Part shown: one piece after another, positions 56,339-64,000 of the stretch | How positions within the stretch are numbered: position 1 is the first letter of the stretch | Layout of the letters: the number at the start of each line of letters is the position of its first letter | Position numbers and translations under genes: made by a program | The notes under the pieces: model-generated | What the model was told of the DNA's origin: nothing | Seen by the model: only the letters and a program-made list of their open reading frames with translations | Databases searched by the model: none | Source: Actinomycetales bacterium | GTDB lineage: Bacteria > Actinomycetota > Actinomycetes > S36-B12 > UBA5976 | NCBI GenBank assembly: GCA_027484085.1 | Contig: JAIXQF010000004.1 | Location: 646,162-710,161 of the forward strand | Length of the DNA: 64,000 bases | Direction of reading: 5' to 3'

Positions 56339-57229
56339 GTGCCAAAGCAACTAGAGCGCATTGCGCCGGCCTTGTTTGTGCTCCTGTGGAGCACCGGATT
56401 TGTTGGCGCCAAATACATCGTTCCCTATGCAGAGCCATTTACTTTCCTAACCATTCGGTATTTTCTTGCCGCTGCAATTCTTTTCGTCATTGCTGCGGCA
56501 TTTAAGCAGCCTCTGAAGTTAACCAAGGATCAGTTCAAGGCGTCGTTCGCTGTGGCGATGCTGTTGCATGTGATTTACATCGGTGGAGTTTTCTACGCCG
56601 TCAGCCTTGGTGTTTCTTCAGGTATTAGTGCAGTAATTGTGAGTATCCAACCAGTACTAGTGGCACTTTTGGCTGTCCCGTTACTAGGAGAGCGACTGCG
56701 CTGGGTTCAGGTTGTCGGCTTATTCCTGGGTGTGGCTGGTATCGCATTGCTACTTTTGCCAAAAGTTTTCCAAGGTGACTACACGGCCACAACATCGCTA
56801 ACTGGAATTTTCATTTGCGTAGTTGCCCTATTGGGAACCAGTGGTGGATATCTGGTTCAAAAGAAACTTGGCGGCGAAATTCCATTCTTGAGTGGAACTG
56901 GAGCACAGTACGCAGTTAGTGCGGCTGCATTCGCGATTCTTTCCTCGACTACCGAAGATCAAATCATCGAGTGGGTTCCACAATTCTTCTTTGGCCTTGC
57001 CTGGATCGTTTTAATGCTTTCAATTGCATCGATTGTGCTGCTTTACGGAATGTTGCGGACCGGAAGTGCAAGCAAAGTATCTAGCTTGTATTACTTGGTG
57101 CCACCTACAGCAGCAATTCAGGCCTATTTCTTGTTTGGTGAAGTGATTTCTCCAGTTGGCATTATCGGTATGGCTCTTGCTGGCCTTGGGGTCGTTTTGG
57201 TTATGAAACAGAGCACAAAAGTTCAGTAA
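56339..57229 (+). CDS. EamA-family (DMT) transporter 1
   Basis: 296 aa with about ten hydrophobic helices in two EamA repeats. Helix 1 shows FVLLWSTGFVGAKYIVP, and PVLVALLAVPLLGERL ends the first repeat. GTG start directly after the argG stop. Drug/metabolite superfamily members export amino acids, nucleosides or other metabolites. The substrate here is unknown. Confidence 0.88.
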   Translation: MPKQLERIAPALFVLLWSTGFVGAKYIVPYAEPFTFLTIRYFLAAAILFVIAAAFKQPLKLTKDQFKASFAVAMLLHVIYIGGVFYAVSLGVSSGISAVIVSIQPVLVALLAVPLLGERLRWVQVVGLFLGVAGIALLLLPKVFQGDYTATTSLTGIFICVVALLGTSGGYLVQKKLGGEIPFLSGTGAQYAVSAAAFAILSSTTEDQIIEWVPQFFFGLAWIVLMLSIASIVLLYGMLRTGSASKVSSLYYLVPPTAAIQAYFLFGEVISPVGIIGMALAGLGVVLVMKQSTKVQ

Positions 57230-58122
57230 TGCTGGACCAATTAGTTTCACGTTTTGCCCCGGCTATTTTTGTGTTCCTCTGGAGCTCAGGATTTGTTGGT
57301 GCAAAATTTTTACTACCACATGCTGAGCCATTTACGTTACTAACAGTTCGATTTGGGTTAACTGCATCAATCCTGCTCGCGATTGCTTTCGCAACTAAAT
57401 CGCCGATGAAGATGAGCAAGTCGCAGTATCTTCGAGCCGGCTACATCTCCCTATTCCTGCATTTTTCGTATACCGGTGGAATCTTTGTTGCTATTCACGA
57501 AGGAGTATCTGCAGGTATCACAGCGGTAATCGTCAGTCTGCAGCCGGTTCTCGTATCTTTGTTAGCGATTCCATTGCTAGGTGAGCGATTGAGGTCGTCC
57601 CAAATAGTGGGCCTAACTTTGGGGTTAGTTGGTGTGACCCTTTTGTTGGCACCAAAGATCCTCCAAGGCGATGCAACTTTGGTGTTTTCAGTCGCTGGAG
57701 TTTTGGCAGGTGCCATTGCGCTGGTTGGAAGCGTTTGGGGGACTCTTGAGCAGAAACGGCATGGATCAGATCTGCCGATACTTTATGGCCTTGCGTTCCA
57801 ATACACCGTGAGTGGAATTCTTCTCGGCATTCTCGCGTTAACCACCGAGTCTTTAGTAATTGAATGGTCGACGCAATTTGTTGCTGTCTTGCTTTGGATT
57901 GTGCTTGGCGTTTCGATAGGTTCCGTAGTTCTGCTGTTTTACTTACTACGAAAAGGCTCCGCGGGATCTGTGTCGAGTTTGCTTTATTTGGGCACTCCGT
58001 TAGCCGCAGCCTTTGGATTTGTTTTCTTTGACGAACACATAAGTTCTGTGGGTGCAATCGGAATGTCAATTGCAGTGCTTGGAGTTTGGTTAGTTCTACG
58101 ACAAGAAAAGGTAAGTACTTAG
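57229..58122 (+). CDS. EamA-family (DMT) transporter 2
   Basis: 297 aa, a clear paralogue of the preceding gene: FVFLWSSGFVGAKFLLP and PVLVSLLAIPLLGERL match at the same places. Ten helices predicted. Its ATG shares one base with the preceding stop (TAATG), so the two are co-translated and may be a heteromeric pair or a recent tandem duplication. Confidence 0.88.
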   Translation: MLDQLVSRFAPAIFVFLWSSGFVGAKFLLPHAEPFTLLTVRFGLTASILLAIAFATKSPMKMSKSQYLRAGYISLFLHFSYTGGIFVAIHEGVSAGITAVIVSLQPVLVSLLAIPLLGERLRSSQIVGLTLGLVGVTLLLAPKILQGDATLVFSVAGVLAGAIALVGSVWGTLEQKRHGSDLPILYGLAFQYTVSGILLGILALTTESLVIEWSTQFVAVLLWIVLGVSIGSVVLLFYLLRKGSAGSVSSLLYLGTPLAAAFGFVFFDEHISSVGAIGMSIAVLGVWLVLRQEKVST

Positions 58123-58129
58123 TTATTCA

Positions 58130-59911
58130 CTAATCAAGGTCTTCACTAAGTAAAACCCAGCGATTTTCCAGCTCTTCTTTTTCCATGATCAAAGGTTGCA
58201 GGTCATCATTTAGCGCAGCTACCTTCTCGAAATTAGAAGAATGAACTTCCATTTCGCCAAGAATTTCCTTTATTGAAACATCAAGCTTTGCGATCGATCT
58301 TTCAATTCGCTGAAGATCCTTTTGCAAGTCGCGCTTTTGGGTTGCTGTTAATGCAGCCTTTGGAGCCGAAGATTCTTGAGTGAAGGCGGTTGGTTCATCT
58401 GGCTGAGCCCTGCGAAGCTTTAAGTACTCTTCTAGGCCACCAGGAAGGTTTCTAAGAGAACCGTCACCCATGACACCCACGAAAGTGTCACAGACTCGCT
58501 CTAGGAAGTACCTATCGTGCGAAACCACCAGCAAAGTTCCAGCGAAACTATCAAGTAGATCTTCAAGCGCAGCAAGAGTCTCAACATCGAAATCGTTAGT
58601 AGGTTCATCGAGAATCAACACGTTTGGGCCACCCATTAACAAGCGCGTCAGTTGAAGGCGTCGTCGCTCACCACCAGAAAGGTCGCCTACGGGTGTCCAT
58701 TGGGCATCAGATCCAAAGCCAAGGCGCTCACCAAGTTGAGATGCACTTAAGGATTTTCCTTTTCCAATCTCGACATGGGTAGAGATATGTTCAATAGCTT
58801 CAAGGACTCGCCACTTTGGATTTAGTTCTTCAAGGTGCTGTGACAAGAAAGCGGGCTTGACTGTGGTTCCCGTAACTAGTTTCCCGGCTGCAACTTCCAA
58901 TTGCCCGGTTAAGACTTTCAGTAGGGTAGTTTTACCAGCGCCGTTGACGCCTGCGATGCCAATGCGATCGCCAGGGCCAACGTTCCAATCCAAACCTTTA
59001 AAAAGATCTCGTTCGCCAACTCGGATTGTTGCATTATGAAGTTCATAAACGGTTTTACCCAAACGTGCATTGGCAAAAGCTAAAAGTTCGACATTATTTC
59101 TCGGGGGAGGCTCGTTCTCGATTAATTCATTTGCCGCATCAATACGAAATTTTGGCTTACTGGTTCGAGCTGGAGCTCCGCGCCGCAACCACGCTAATTC
59201 TTTTTTGATCAACATGTTGCGCTTTTGCTCTTCGACACTGGATTGCCGCATGCGTTCAGCCTTAGCCAATACATAAGCCGAATATCCGCCGTCATATTCT
59301 TCGATCTGGCCATCGACAACTTCCCATGTGCGATCACTTACCTCATCGAGGAACCAGCGATCGTGGGTAACAACAGCAAGTGCAAGACCGCGACGCGATT
59401 TAAGATGCTCGGCCAGCCAGGTGACGGCCTCAACATCTAAATGGTTAGTCGGTTCATCCAGTAGCAATACGTCGAGATCACTAATGAGTAGCTTCGCTAA
59501 AGCAACTCGTCGACGTTCGCCACCCGAAAGTGGTCCCATCTCGCGAGCCAAAATTGCTTCGCCAAATCCACCAAATAGGCCGGTAAGGACATCTCGTGCT
59601 TTGGAATTCGTAGCCCATTCGTGGTCAGCTTGATCACCTAAGACAATTTCTCGAACTGTTGCTTTTGGGTCTGCTTTATCAATCTGAGACAAGGTGCCTA
59701 AATGGGTGCCATTTGCCATTGAAACGCGACCGTCATTTGGGGTTTCTTGACCCCCCAAGATCTTTACCAGCGAGGACTTGCCGCCGCCATTACGTCCGAC
59801 GATTCCGATGCGAGCTCCCTCGGCCAGTCCCAACGAAACATGGTCAAGGACCGCGCCTTTGCCATAGGTCAGCGAGACATTCTCGAGGTTTATTAAGTTA
59901 CGGGGAGCCAC
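58130..59911 (-). CDS. ABC-F family ATPase
   Basis: 593 aa with two ABC domains and no membrane segments. Walker A: GRNGGGKSSL and GVNGAGKTTL; signatures LSGGERRRVAL and LSGGERRRLQL; Walker B LLLDEPTNHLD and LILDEPTNDFD. The linker between domains (ERMRQSSVEEQKRN) and a C-terminal coiled coil (about residues 520-593) fit the Uup-like group. ABC-F proteins act on the ribosome or on nucleic acids rather than in transport. Divergent from the DUF1989 gene. Confidence 0.9.
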   Translation of the reverse strand: MAPRNLINLENVSLTYGKGAVLDHVSLGLAEGARIGIVGRNGGGKSSLVKILGGQETPNDGRVSMANGTHLGTLSQIDKADPKATVREIVLGDQADHEWATNSKARDVLTGLFGGFGEAILAREMGPLSGGERRRVALAKLLISDLDVLLLDEPTNHLDVEAVTWLAEHLKSRRGLALAVVTHDRWFLDEVSDRTWEVVDGQIEEYDGGYSAYVLAKAERMRQSSVEEQKRNMLIKKELAWLRRGAPARTSKPKFRIDAANELIENEPPPRNNVELLAFANARLGKTVYELHNATIRVGERDLFKGLDWNVGPGDRIGIAGVNGAGKTTLLKVLTGQLEVAAGKLVTGTTVKPAFLSQHLEELNPKWRVLEAIEHISTHVEIGKGKSLSASQLGERLGFGSDAQWTPVGDLSGGERRRLQLTRLLMGGPNVLILDEPTNDFDVETLAALEDLLDSFAGTLLVVSHDRYFLERVCDTFVGVMGDGSLRNLPGGLEEYLKLRRAQPDEPTAFTQESSAPKAALTATQKRDLQKDLQRIERSIAKLDVSIKEILGEMEVHSSNFEKVAALNDDLQPLIMEKEELENRWVLLSEDLD

Positions 59912-59997
59912 GCCAGCGCCTTTCGGGTCGCTCTATTCTCGCAGGTGTTTATCGGATCACGAAACCAGCACTGGGTCTGAGTGTTAATCTTGCGAGC

Positions 59998-60834
59998 ATG
60001 GACCTAACAGCTGCCGCGTATCAAGCCACAGAAGGTGGACCGCTCGATGTTAACCGCGACTTTTATCGCGCGATAGCAAATGACAATGGCAGGGAGCTCG
60101 TTGAATCTCTCGTGCTTCCCATCCGAAGTGGTATCGGCTGGAAGATTCCGGCCGGACACGTGTGTCGAATCACCACGATTGAAGGTCCGCAAGTTGCCGA
60201 TCTAAATCTTTGGAACGCCAGCGATCCGCGGGAACGCTTTTGGGCATCCCGCACTAAGCAACTTCATGCTGCACATTTAACAACCTTCAACCGGCTTTGG
60301 TCGACCCTTCCATTTTTGCGCCCAATGGCAACCATCACCGCTGATTCGCTAGAGGATTACGGTGTTGATGCGCAGGGTGGGCGAGTACATGACCTACTTG
60401 GCACACGATGTGATCCGTACGTCAATCGAATGCTAACCGGCAAGGACTTTGATTATCACTGCCACTCAAACTTAGTTCGTGCGGTCCTTCCTTACGGATT
60501 AACAGAATTTGATGTTCATGATGTACTCAATGTTTTCCAGTGCACTGGACTAAATAGCGACGATCAATATTTCATGAAAACCTGCCCAGCAAAAAAGGGA
60601 GACTACTTCGAGTTCTTCGCTGAGTTTGATCTTCTTGCCGCACTTTCAACTTGTCCTGGTGGCGATCTATCAGTTCCACTTTGGGGTCCAGATGCCCGCG
60701 ACCCAATTGATGTTTGTCGCCCACTTGGTATCGAAGTGTTCAAGCCATCACAAGATCTTTTAGCAGGATGGTCTGAGCCGATTCGTGCCGAGTATGCCGG
60801 TCAACATGGTCTGAAGGCCGAGAAGTGGTCTTAA
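59998..60834 (+). CDS. DUF1989 protein (urea carboxylase-associated family)
   Basis: 278 aa from the ATG at 59998; the open frame upstream crosses the divergent promoter and the ABC-F gene. DUF1989 features: RSGIGWKIPAGHVCRI, IEGPQVADLNLWN, RCDPY, DVLNVFQCTGL with FMKTCPAKKGDYFEFFAEFD, which supplies Cys and His type metal ligands. The family usually sits by urea or guanidine carboxylase genes. Here it heads an operon with pxpABC, overlapping pxpA by 10 bp. Function not established. Confidence 0.85.
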   Translation: MDLTAAAYQATEGGPLDVNRDFYRAIANDNGRELVESLVLPIRSGIGWKIPAGHVCRITTIEGPQVADLNLWNASDPRERFWASRTKQLHAAHLTTFNRLWSTLPFLRPMATITADSLEDYGVDAQGGRVHDLLGTRCDPYVNRMLTGKDFDYHCHSNLVRAVLPYGLTEFDVHDVLNVFQCTGLNSDDQYFMKTCPAKKGDYFEFFAEFDLLAALSTCPGGDLSVPLWGPDARDPIDVCRPLGIEVFKPSQDLLAGWSEPIRAEYAGQHGLKAEKWS

Positions 60835-61580
60835 CTGCAATTGACCTCAATGCAGACCTAGCGGAAGAAGCTGGGGATGACGAAGCGCTGTATCCGTACC
60901 TATCAAGTGCGAACATCTGCTGCGGTCGACATGCTGGAGGAAAACCAGCAATGCAGAAAGCGGTTGCCGCAGCACTGAAACATGATGTAGTGATTGGTGC
61001 CCATGTTGGCTATGAAGATCGAGAAAATTTTGGGCGGATTGACGTTGATTTGGATTATGGCACGCTACGTAAACTGACTTTTGATCAGATTCACGACTTG
61101 CTTGACGTAGTAAGCAAGTCTGGTGCTGAAATGAAATACGTTAAACCTCACGGAGCGCTCTATCACCGCATAGGCAATGATCCCGAACAGGCCGCTGCTG
61201 TTGTAGATGCAATTGCAGAAATCGATCCAACCTTGGACATTTTGGTACCAGATACCGAAATCATTAAGTCAGCAGCGGCAAGTGTTGGGCTGAATGTAGT
61301 TCACGAATTCTTTGCCGATCGCGCCTACTTGCCCGAAGGAACATTAGTACCTAGGTCACAACCTGATTCTGTGTTACATGATGCGGACAAAATCTCAGAA
61401 CGCGTTATTGAGTGGCTCAATGGGAGCCAGATTGCAGCAAATGATGGCAGTCGGATTCTGGTCAACGCGCAATCCATTTGCTTACACGGCGATACGCCAG
61501 GAGCCGTTGAAAGTGCAGCTTCGATCTACCAGCGTTGCAAACTAGCGGGCTTTGAGATCCAATCTTGGCTAGTTAGTTGA
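60825..61580 (+). CDS. pxpA: 5-oxoprolinase subunit A (LamB/YcsF family)
   Basis: 251 aa, GTG start overlapping the previous gene by 10 bp. LamB/YcsF hallmarks: IDLNADLAEE, SSANICCGRHAGG, IGAHVGYEDRENFGR, and KYVKPHGALYH with the GLNVVHEFFADRAY segment. With PxpB and PxpC it forms the ATP-dependent 5-oxoprolinase that turns pyroglutamate into glutamate. All three subunits follow in order in this operon. Confidence 0.9.
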   Translation: MVLTAIDLNADLAEEAGDDEALYPYLSSANICCGRHAGGKPAMQKAVAAALKHDVVIGAHVGYEDRENFGRIDVDLDYGTLRKLTFDQIHDLLDVVSKSGAEMKYVKPHGALYHRIGNDPEQAAAVVDAIAEIDPTLDILVPDTEIIKSAAASVGLNVVHEFFADRAYLPEGTLVPRSQPDSVLHDADKISERVIEWLNGSQIAANDGSRILVNAQSICLHGDTPGAVESAASIYQRCKLAGFEIQSWLVS

Positions 61581-61583
61581 ATT

Positions 61584-62183
61584 GTGAAAGTAAGTAGATA
61601 TGGCTGGCAAGGTGCCCTGATTGAATGCTCGCCAAATCAAGTATCGGCACTCAATTCCGTTTGTTTGAAAAGCGGTTGGTTTTCTGAAGTAGTCCCTGCC
61701 GAATGTACAGTTTTGGTCTGTTGGACGAGCGAAATACCAATCTCTAAGATCGAGTCCTTGATTGCAGACATCTCGCCTGAAATTTCCTTAAATCCAGGAC
61801 GATTGATTGAGATTCCAGTCTGCTACGACGGCCAAGACTTAGATGAGGTGGCACAGTTAACCGGGCTTAGCCGGGGTGAAGTGATTGAGATTCACACCAA
61901 CACAACTTTCGATGCCGCATTTGCAGGGTTTGCACCTGGTTTTATGTACTGCACGGGTTTACCTGAAATTCTGCAGATACCGAGACGAGAAACTCCGCGT
62001 ATAGCTGTCCCTGCAGGGTCCTTAGCGATAGCCGATACCTACACCGCCATTTATCCCTTGAATTCACCTGGTGGCTGGAATTTGATTGGAACAACGACAA
62101 CAAAAATGTTTGATGCCAATGCCGAGCAACCATCCCTATTGTTACCAGGGGATCGCGTGAGATTTGTTTCGGTTACAAAATGA
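61584..62183 (+). CDS. pxpB: 5-oxoprolinase subunit B (KipI-like)
   Basis: 199 aa, GTG start 3 bp after pxpA. CT_C_D domain signatures: EIPVCYDGQDLDEVA, GLSRGEVIEIHTNT, FAGFAPGFMYCTGLPE, and SLAIADTYTAIYPLNSPGGW. Partners PxpC to bind and phosphorylate or carboxylate substrate. Overlaps pxpC by 4 bp. Confidence 0.9.
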   Translation: MKVSRYGWQGALIECSPNQVSALNSVCLKSGWFSEVVPAECTVLVCWTSEIPISKIESLIADISPEISLNPGRLIEIPVCYDGQDLDEVAQLTGLSRGEVIEIHTNTTFDAAFAGFAPGFMYCTGLPEILQIPRRETPRIAVPAGSLAIADTYTAIYPLNSPGGWNLIGTTTTKMFDANAEQPSLLLPGDRVRFVSVTK

Positions 62184-63037
62184 GCAAAGTAACTATCACT
62201 GATGTTTCAGGCTTCATCACGCTGCAGGATGTGGGTCGCGTAGGTTATGCAAACATCGCGGTTCCAACTAGTGGTGCATTTGACCAGGCCTCACATCATT
62301 TAGCGAATCGAATAGTTGGCAACTTTTCGGGAGCTTGTGGATTTGAGTCGCTTCGCGGAAAATTTGAATTTACAAATGATTCAGACCTAGTTATCTCGGT
62401 AACTGGCGCACCTGCTTCGGTGCGGATCAATGGTCGAGAACACGAAATGTTCCGCGCAGTTTTTGCGCCAGCAGGATCCGTTGTGAACGTATCGCCAGGA
62501 AATCTGGGGATGCGCACATACTTGGCAATCCGGGGTGGAATTATTGGCAATCAAGTAATGGGATCCTGCTCGTTTGATGAACTAAGTCAAATTGGTACGC
62601 CACCAGTTAAGGCAGGTGATCAATTTGAAATCGAAGAAAAAGTTTCTGGGAGTATTGGTGGAGATTACCTACCTGGGTCAGTCGTCAATGGTTTTGAAGT
62701 TGTTGAGTTAGAAGCTATGCCTGCTCCACGTTGGAGTGGTTTTAGTAATGCCGAAATTCTATTTTCAAGCGAGTATCAAGTTACGAGTTCAATTAATCGA
62801 GTTGGCATGCGGCTTAATGGCCCTGAACTCGTATGGAACACCCAAGCCAGATTGGCCAGCGAAGGCGTGGTTATGGGAGCCATTCAAATACCCGCAGATG
62901 GGATGCCCTTGATCTTTGGGCCAGATCACCCAACTACAGGAGGCTACCCAGTGGTCGCGGTTGTTTCTCGGAAGTCACTGAATGTCCTTGCTCAATGCGC
63001 TCCAGGAACCAAAGTGAGGATACGAAATGCAGGTTAA
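62180..63037 (+). CDS. pxpC: 5-oxoprolinase subunit C (KipA/biotin-dependent carboxyltransferase-like)
   Basis: 285 aa, ATG overlapping the pxpB stop (ATGA). CT_A_B domain: ITLQDVGRVGYANIAVP, SGAFDQASHHLANRI, YLAIRGGI, YQVTSSINRVGMRLNGPE, SEGVVMGAIQIPADGMPLI, and DHPTTGGYPVVAVV. Completes the PxpABC set. The next gene starts within its last codons. Confidence 0.9.
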   Translation: MSKVTITDVSGFITLQDVGRVGYANIAVPTSGAFDQASHHLANRIVGNFSGACGFESLRGKFEFTNDSDLVISVTGAPASVRINGREHEMFRAVFAPAGSVVNVSPGNLGMRTYLAIRGGIIGNQVMGSCSFDELSQIGTPPVKAGDQFEIEEKVSGSIGGDYLPGSVVNGFEVVELEAMPAPRWSGFSNAEILFSSEYQVTSSINRVGMRLNGPELVWNTQARLASEGVVMGAIQIPADGMPLIFGPDHPTTGGYPVVAVVSRKSLNVLAQCAPGTKVRIRNAG

Positions 63038-64000
63038 GTTGCGGCGAAAAGATGTAACTATCTACCCTCATCGACGAAATAGAGGCATGCGCAGGCTCAG
63101 CGGATTAGTTGCTTCGCTGTTTATATTTCTGGGTGGGTTTGTATCGCCTGCTCAAGCAGACGAATCATCCGTTACCGTGTTGAGTCGAAACATTTACTTG
63201 GGCGCAGACGTTGGCATTGCAATGGACCTGCTTCCTGATTTTAAAGCGGCCGCACAGTTTATGTGGGAACAAGTGGAGTTAACGGACTTTAATCAGCGCT
63301 CAAGAGTGTTAGCAAATGAGATAGTGACAACCCAGCCAGATGTGATTGGCATACAAGAAGCAACAAAGTGGATGTGCCAGAAGGGCTTGATTTCCTCGAG
63401 AGTCACTGTTTATGACTTCACGCAAATGCTCTTGGTGCAGCTGGAGCAACTTGGATTTGAATATGAAGTAGCAACATACCAAGGTAAGCATGCGGTTAAT
63501 CCAGGATTCTCAATTCCACCAATTCCGCACCTGACGTTAGTGACAGATAAAGATGTTTTTCCTGCCATTTTTGGAGCTGAGACTGTCGCATGTGGATTTG
63601 AAATTGCAGATGTTTTATTGGTTAAGTCGGCGCTAAGTGACAAGATTACTGCGGTTGGAACTACGGAGTACGAATCTGCGTACACGATAATTCCAACTCT
63701 TATGACGGTTTATCGTGGATTCAGTTGGGCGGATATTGAAATCAATGGAACTGAAGTAAGGTTCGTTACCACTCACTTGGAGTCTTTGTGGGACGAAGGT
63801 GAAGTTCCATTGGCGAAGATCCAGGCAGAGCAATTAGTTGAAGATTTATTGGGATCAGGGATTCCTGTAATAGCTATGGGTGACTTTAATAGTGATCCAC
63901 GTGATCCACGTGGCTTAGGTCAAAGCAACCCTGGAGAGCAGCCAGTTGCTTCGGAGATTTGTGCTGAACAGGTAGTTGATCCAAGTTCGAATTCTGCCAA
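63027..64000 (+). CDS. Secreted endonuclease/exonuclease/phosphatase family protein (cut by window end)
   Basis: At least 324 aa, open to the right edge. I chose the ATG at 63027, with GAGGA 6 nt upstream and overlapping the pxpC stop by 11 bp; an internal ATG at 63087 is a weaker alternative. Signal peptide: basic MQVKLRRKD and HRRNRGMRR, hydrophobic LVASLFIFLGGF, then PAQA/DE. EEP motifs: IGIQEA (Glu), VTTHLES (His) and MGDFNSDP (Asp/Asn). Such extracellular enzymes hydrolyse phosphodiesters in nucleic acids or sphingomyelin-type lipids. Coupling to pxpC is unexpected and may be fortuitous. Confidence 0.85.
   Translation, partial: MQVKLRRKDVTIYPHRRNRGMRRLSGLVASLFIFLGGFVSPAQADESSVTVLSRNIYLGADVGIAMDLLPDFKAAAQFMWEQVELTDFNQRSRVLANEIVTTQPDVIGIQEATKWMCQKGLISSRVTVYDFTQMLLVQLEQLGFEYEVATYQGKHAVNPGFSIPPIPHLTLVTDKDVFPAIFGAETVACGFEIADVLLVKSALSDKITAVGTTEYESAYTIIPTLMTVYRGFSWADIEINGTEVRFVTTHLESLWDEGEVPLAKIQAEQLVEDLLGSGIPVIAMGDFNSDPRDPRGLGQSNPGEQPVASEICAEQVVDPSSNSA

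Noticed and set aside
59659..59997. An extended N-terminus for the DUF1989 protein beginning at 59659.
   Set aside because: The first 113 codons lie antisense to the ABC-F gene and across its promoter; family homology begins at the ATG at 59998.

Overview
The window looks like a chromosomal segment of an actinobacterium (Actinomycetota) with moderate G+C (judged by eye, not computed) and tight gene packing: many 1-4 bp ATGA, GTGA or TAGTG overlaps and many GTG/TTG starts. The evidence is a homodimeric AceE beside DUF3052 and an AhpE-type peroxiredoxin, a PucR regulator followed by fabD-fabH-acpP-fabF-accD with DUF3145, a DUF5302 protein, a zinc-ribbon/RNase HI pair, and PimB/MgtA-like mannosyltransferases. 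A freshwater planktonic lineage such as Nanopelagicales (acI) is my best guess, but this is inference. I see no phage, transposase, integrase or CRISPR array.

Layout. 1-4.9 kb: partial SOUL protein, HAD hydrolase/GDPD pair, then two mannosyltransferase-like GT4 enzymes coupled to an SGNH hydrolase. 4.9-7.4 kb: a two-component system with a polytopic histidine kinase and a NarL-type regulator, then a possible small RNA. 8.1-16.2 kb: one very large secreted mosaic protein (about 2700 aa). 16.3-22.7 kb: a dimethylglycine/sarcosine dehydrogenase-like flavoprotein, DUF5302, an MFS exporter, a thioredoxin-like lipoprotein, an ICMT-like methyltransferase, and an enolase-superfamily OSBS/N-succinylamino acid racemase next to a GNAT acyltransferase (to 23.4 kb). 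23.6-34.4 kb: the fatty-acid and acetyl-CoA block (DUF3145, accD, fabF, acpP, fabH, fabD, PucR regulator, aldo/keto reductase, aceE). FabD carries a C-terminal biotinyl-like domain with Arg at the lysine position. 34.5-38.8 kb: DUF3052, peroxiredoxin, a repeat-rich intergenic region, tRNA-Val, a LigB dioxygenase, zinc-ribbon/RNase HI, YaaA. 38.9-42.0 kb: a candidate rod-shaped small RNA, a second dimethylglycine dehydrogenase paralogue, and RNase P RNA. 42-46.2 kb: PLP decarboxylase, katG, DoxX. 46.3-48.7 kb: a membrane-anchored Tyr/Gly repeat protein followed by a GT2 glycosyltransferase. 48.7-58.1 kb: cupin, SGNH hydrolase, DUF1801-MORN fusion, Lrp regulator divergent from an OCD/aminotransferase/hydroxyacid dehydrogenase group, GNAT, argG, two EamA transporters. 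58.1-64 kb: ABC-F ATPase, then DUF1989-pxpABC and a secreted EEP-family hydrolase cut by the window end.

How it fits together. The central block couples acetyl-CoA production (AceE), malonyl-CoA production (AccD) and type II fatty-acid initiation and elongation (FabD/FabH/ACP/FabF) under a probable PucR-type regulator, with a 19-bp palindrome upstream of fabD as candidate operator. Peroxide defence (KatG, AhpE-like, YaaA) and amino-acid or methylamine scavenging (two DMGDH-like enzymes, OCD, racemase/GNAT, 5-oxoprolinase) are strongly represented, fitting an aerobic heterotroph that lives on dissolved organic nitrogen.

The most unusual items are the FabD-biotinyl fusion, the promoter-hairpin-terminator small RNA at 38.9 kb, the six-repeat Tyr/Gly surface protein, and an HAD enzyme whose nucleophilic Asp is Asn.
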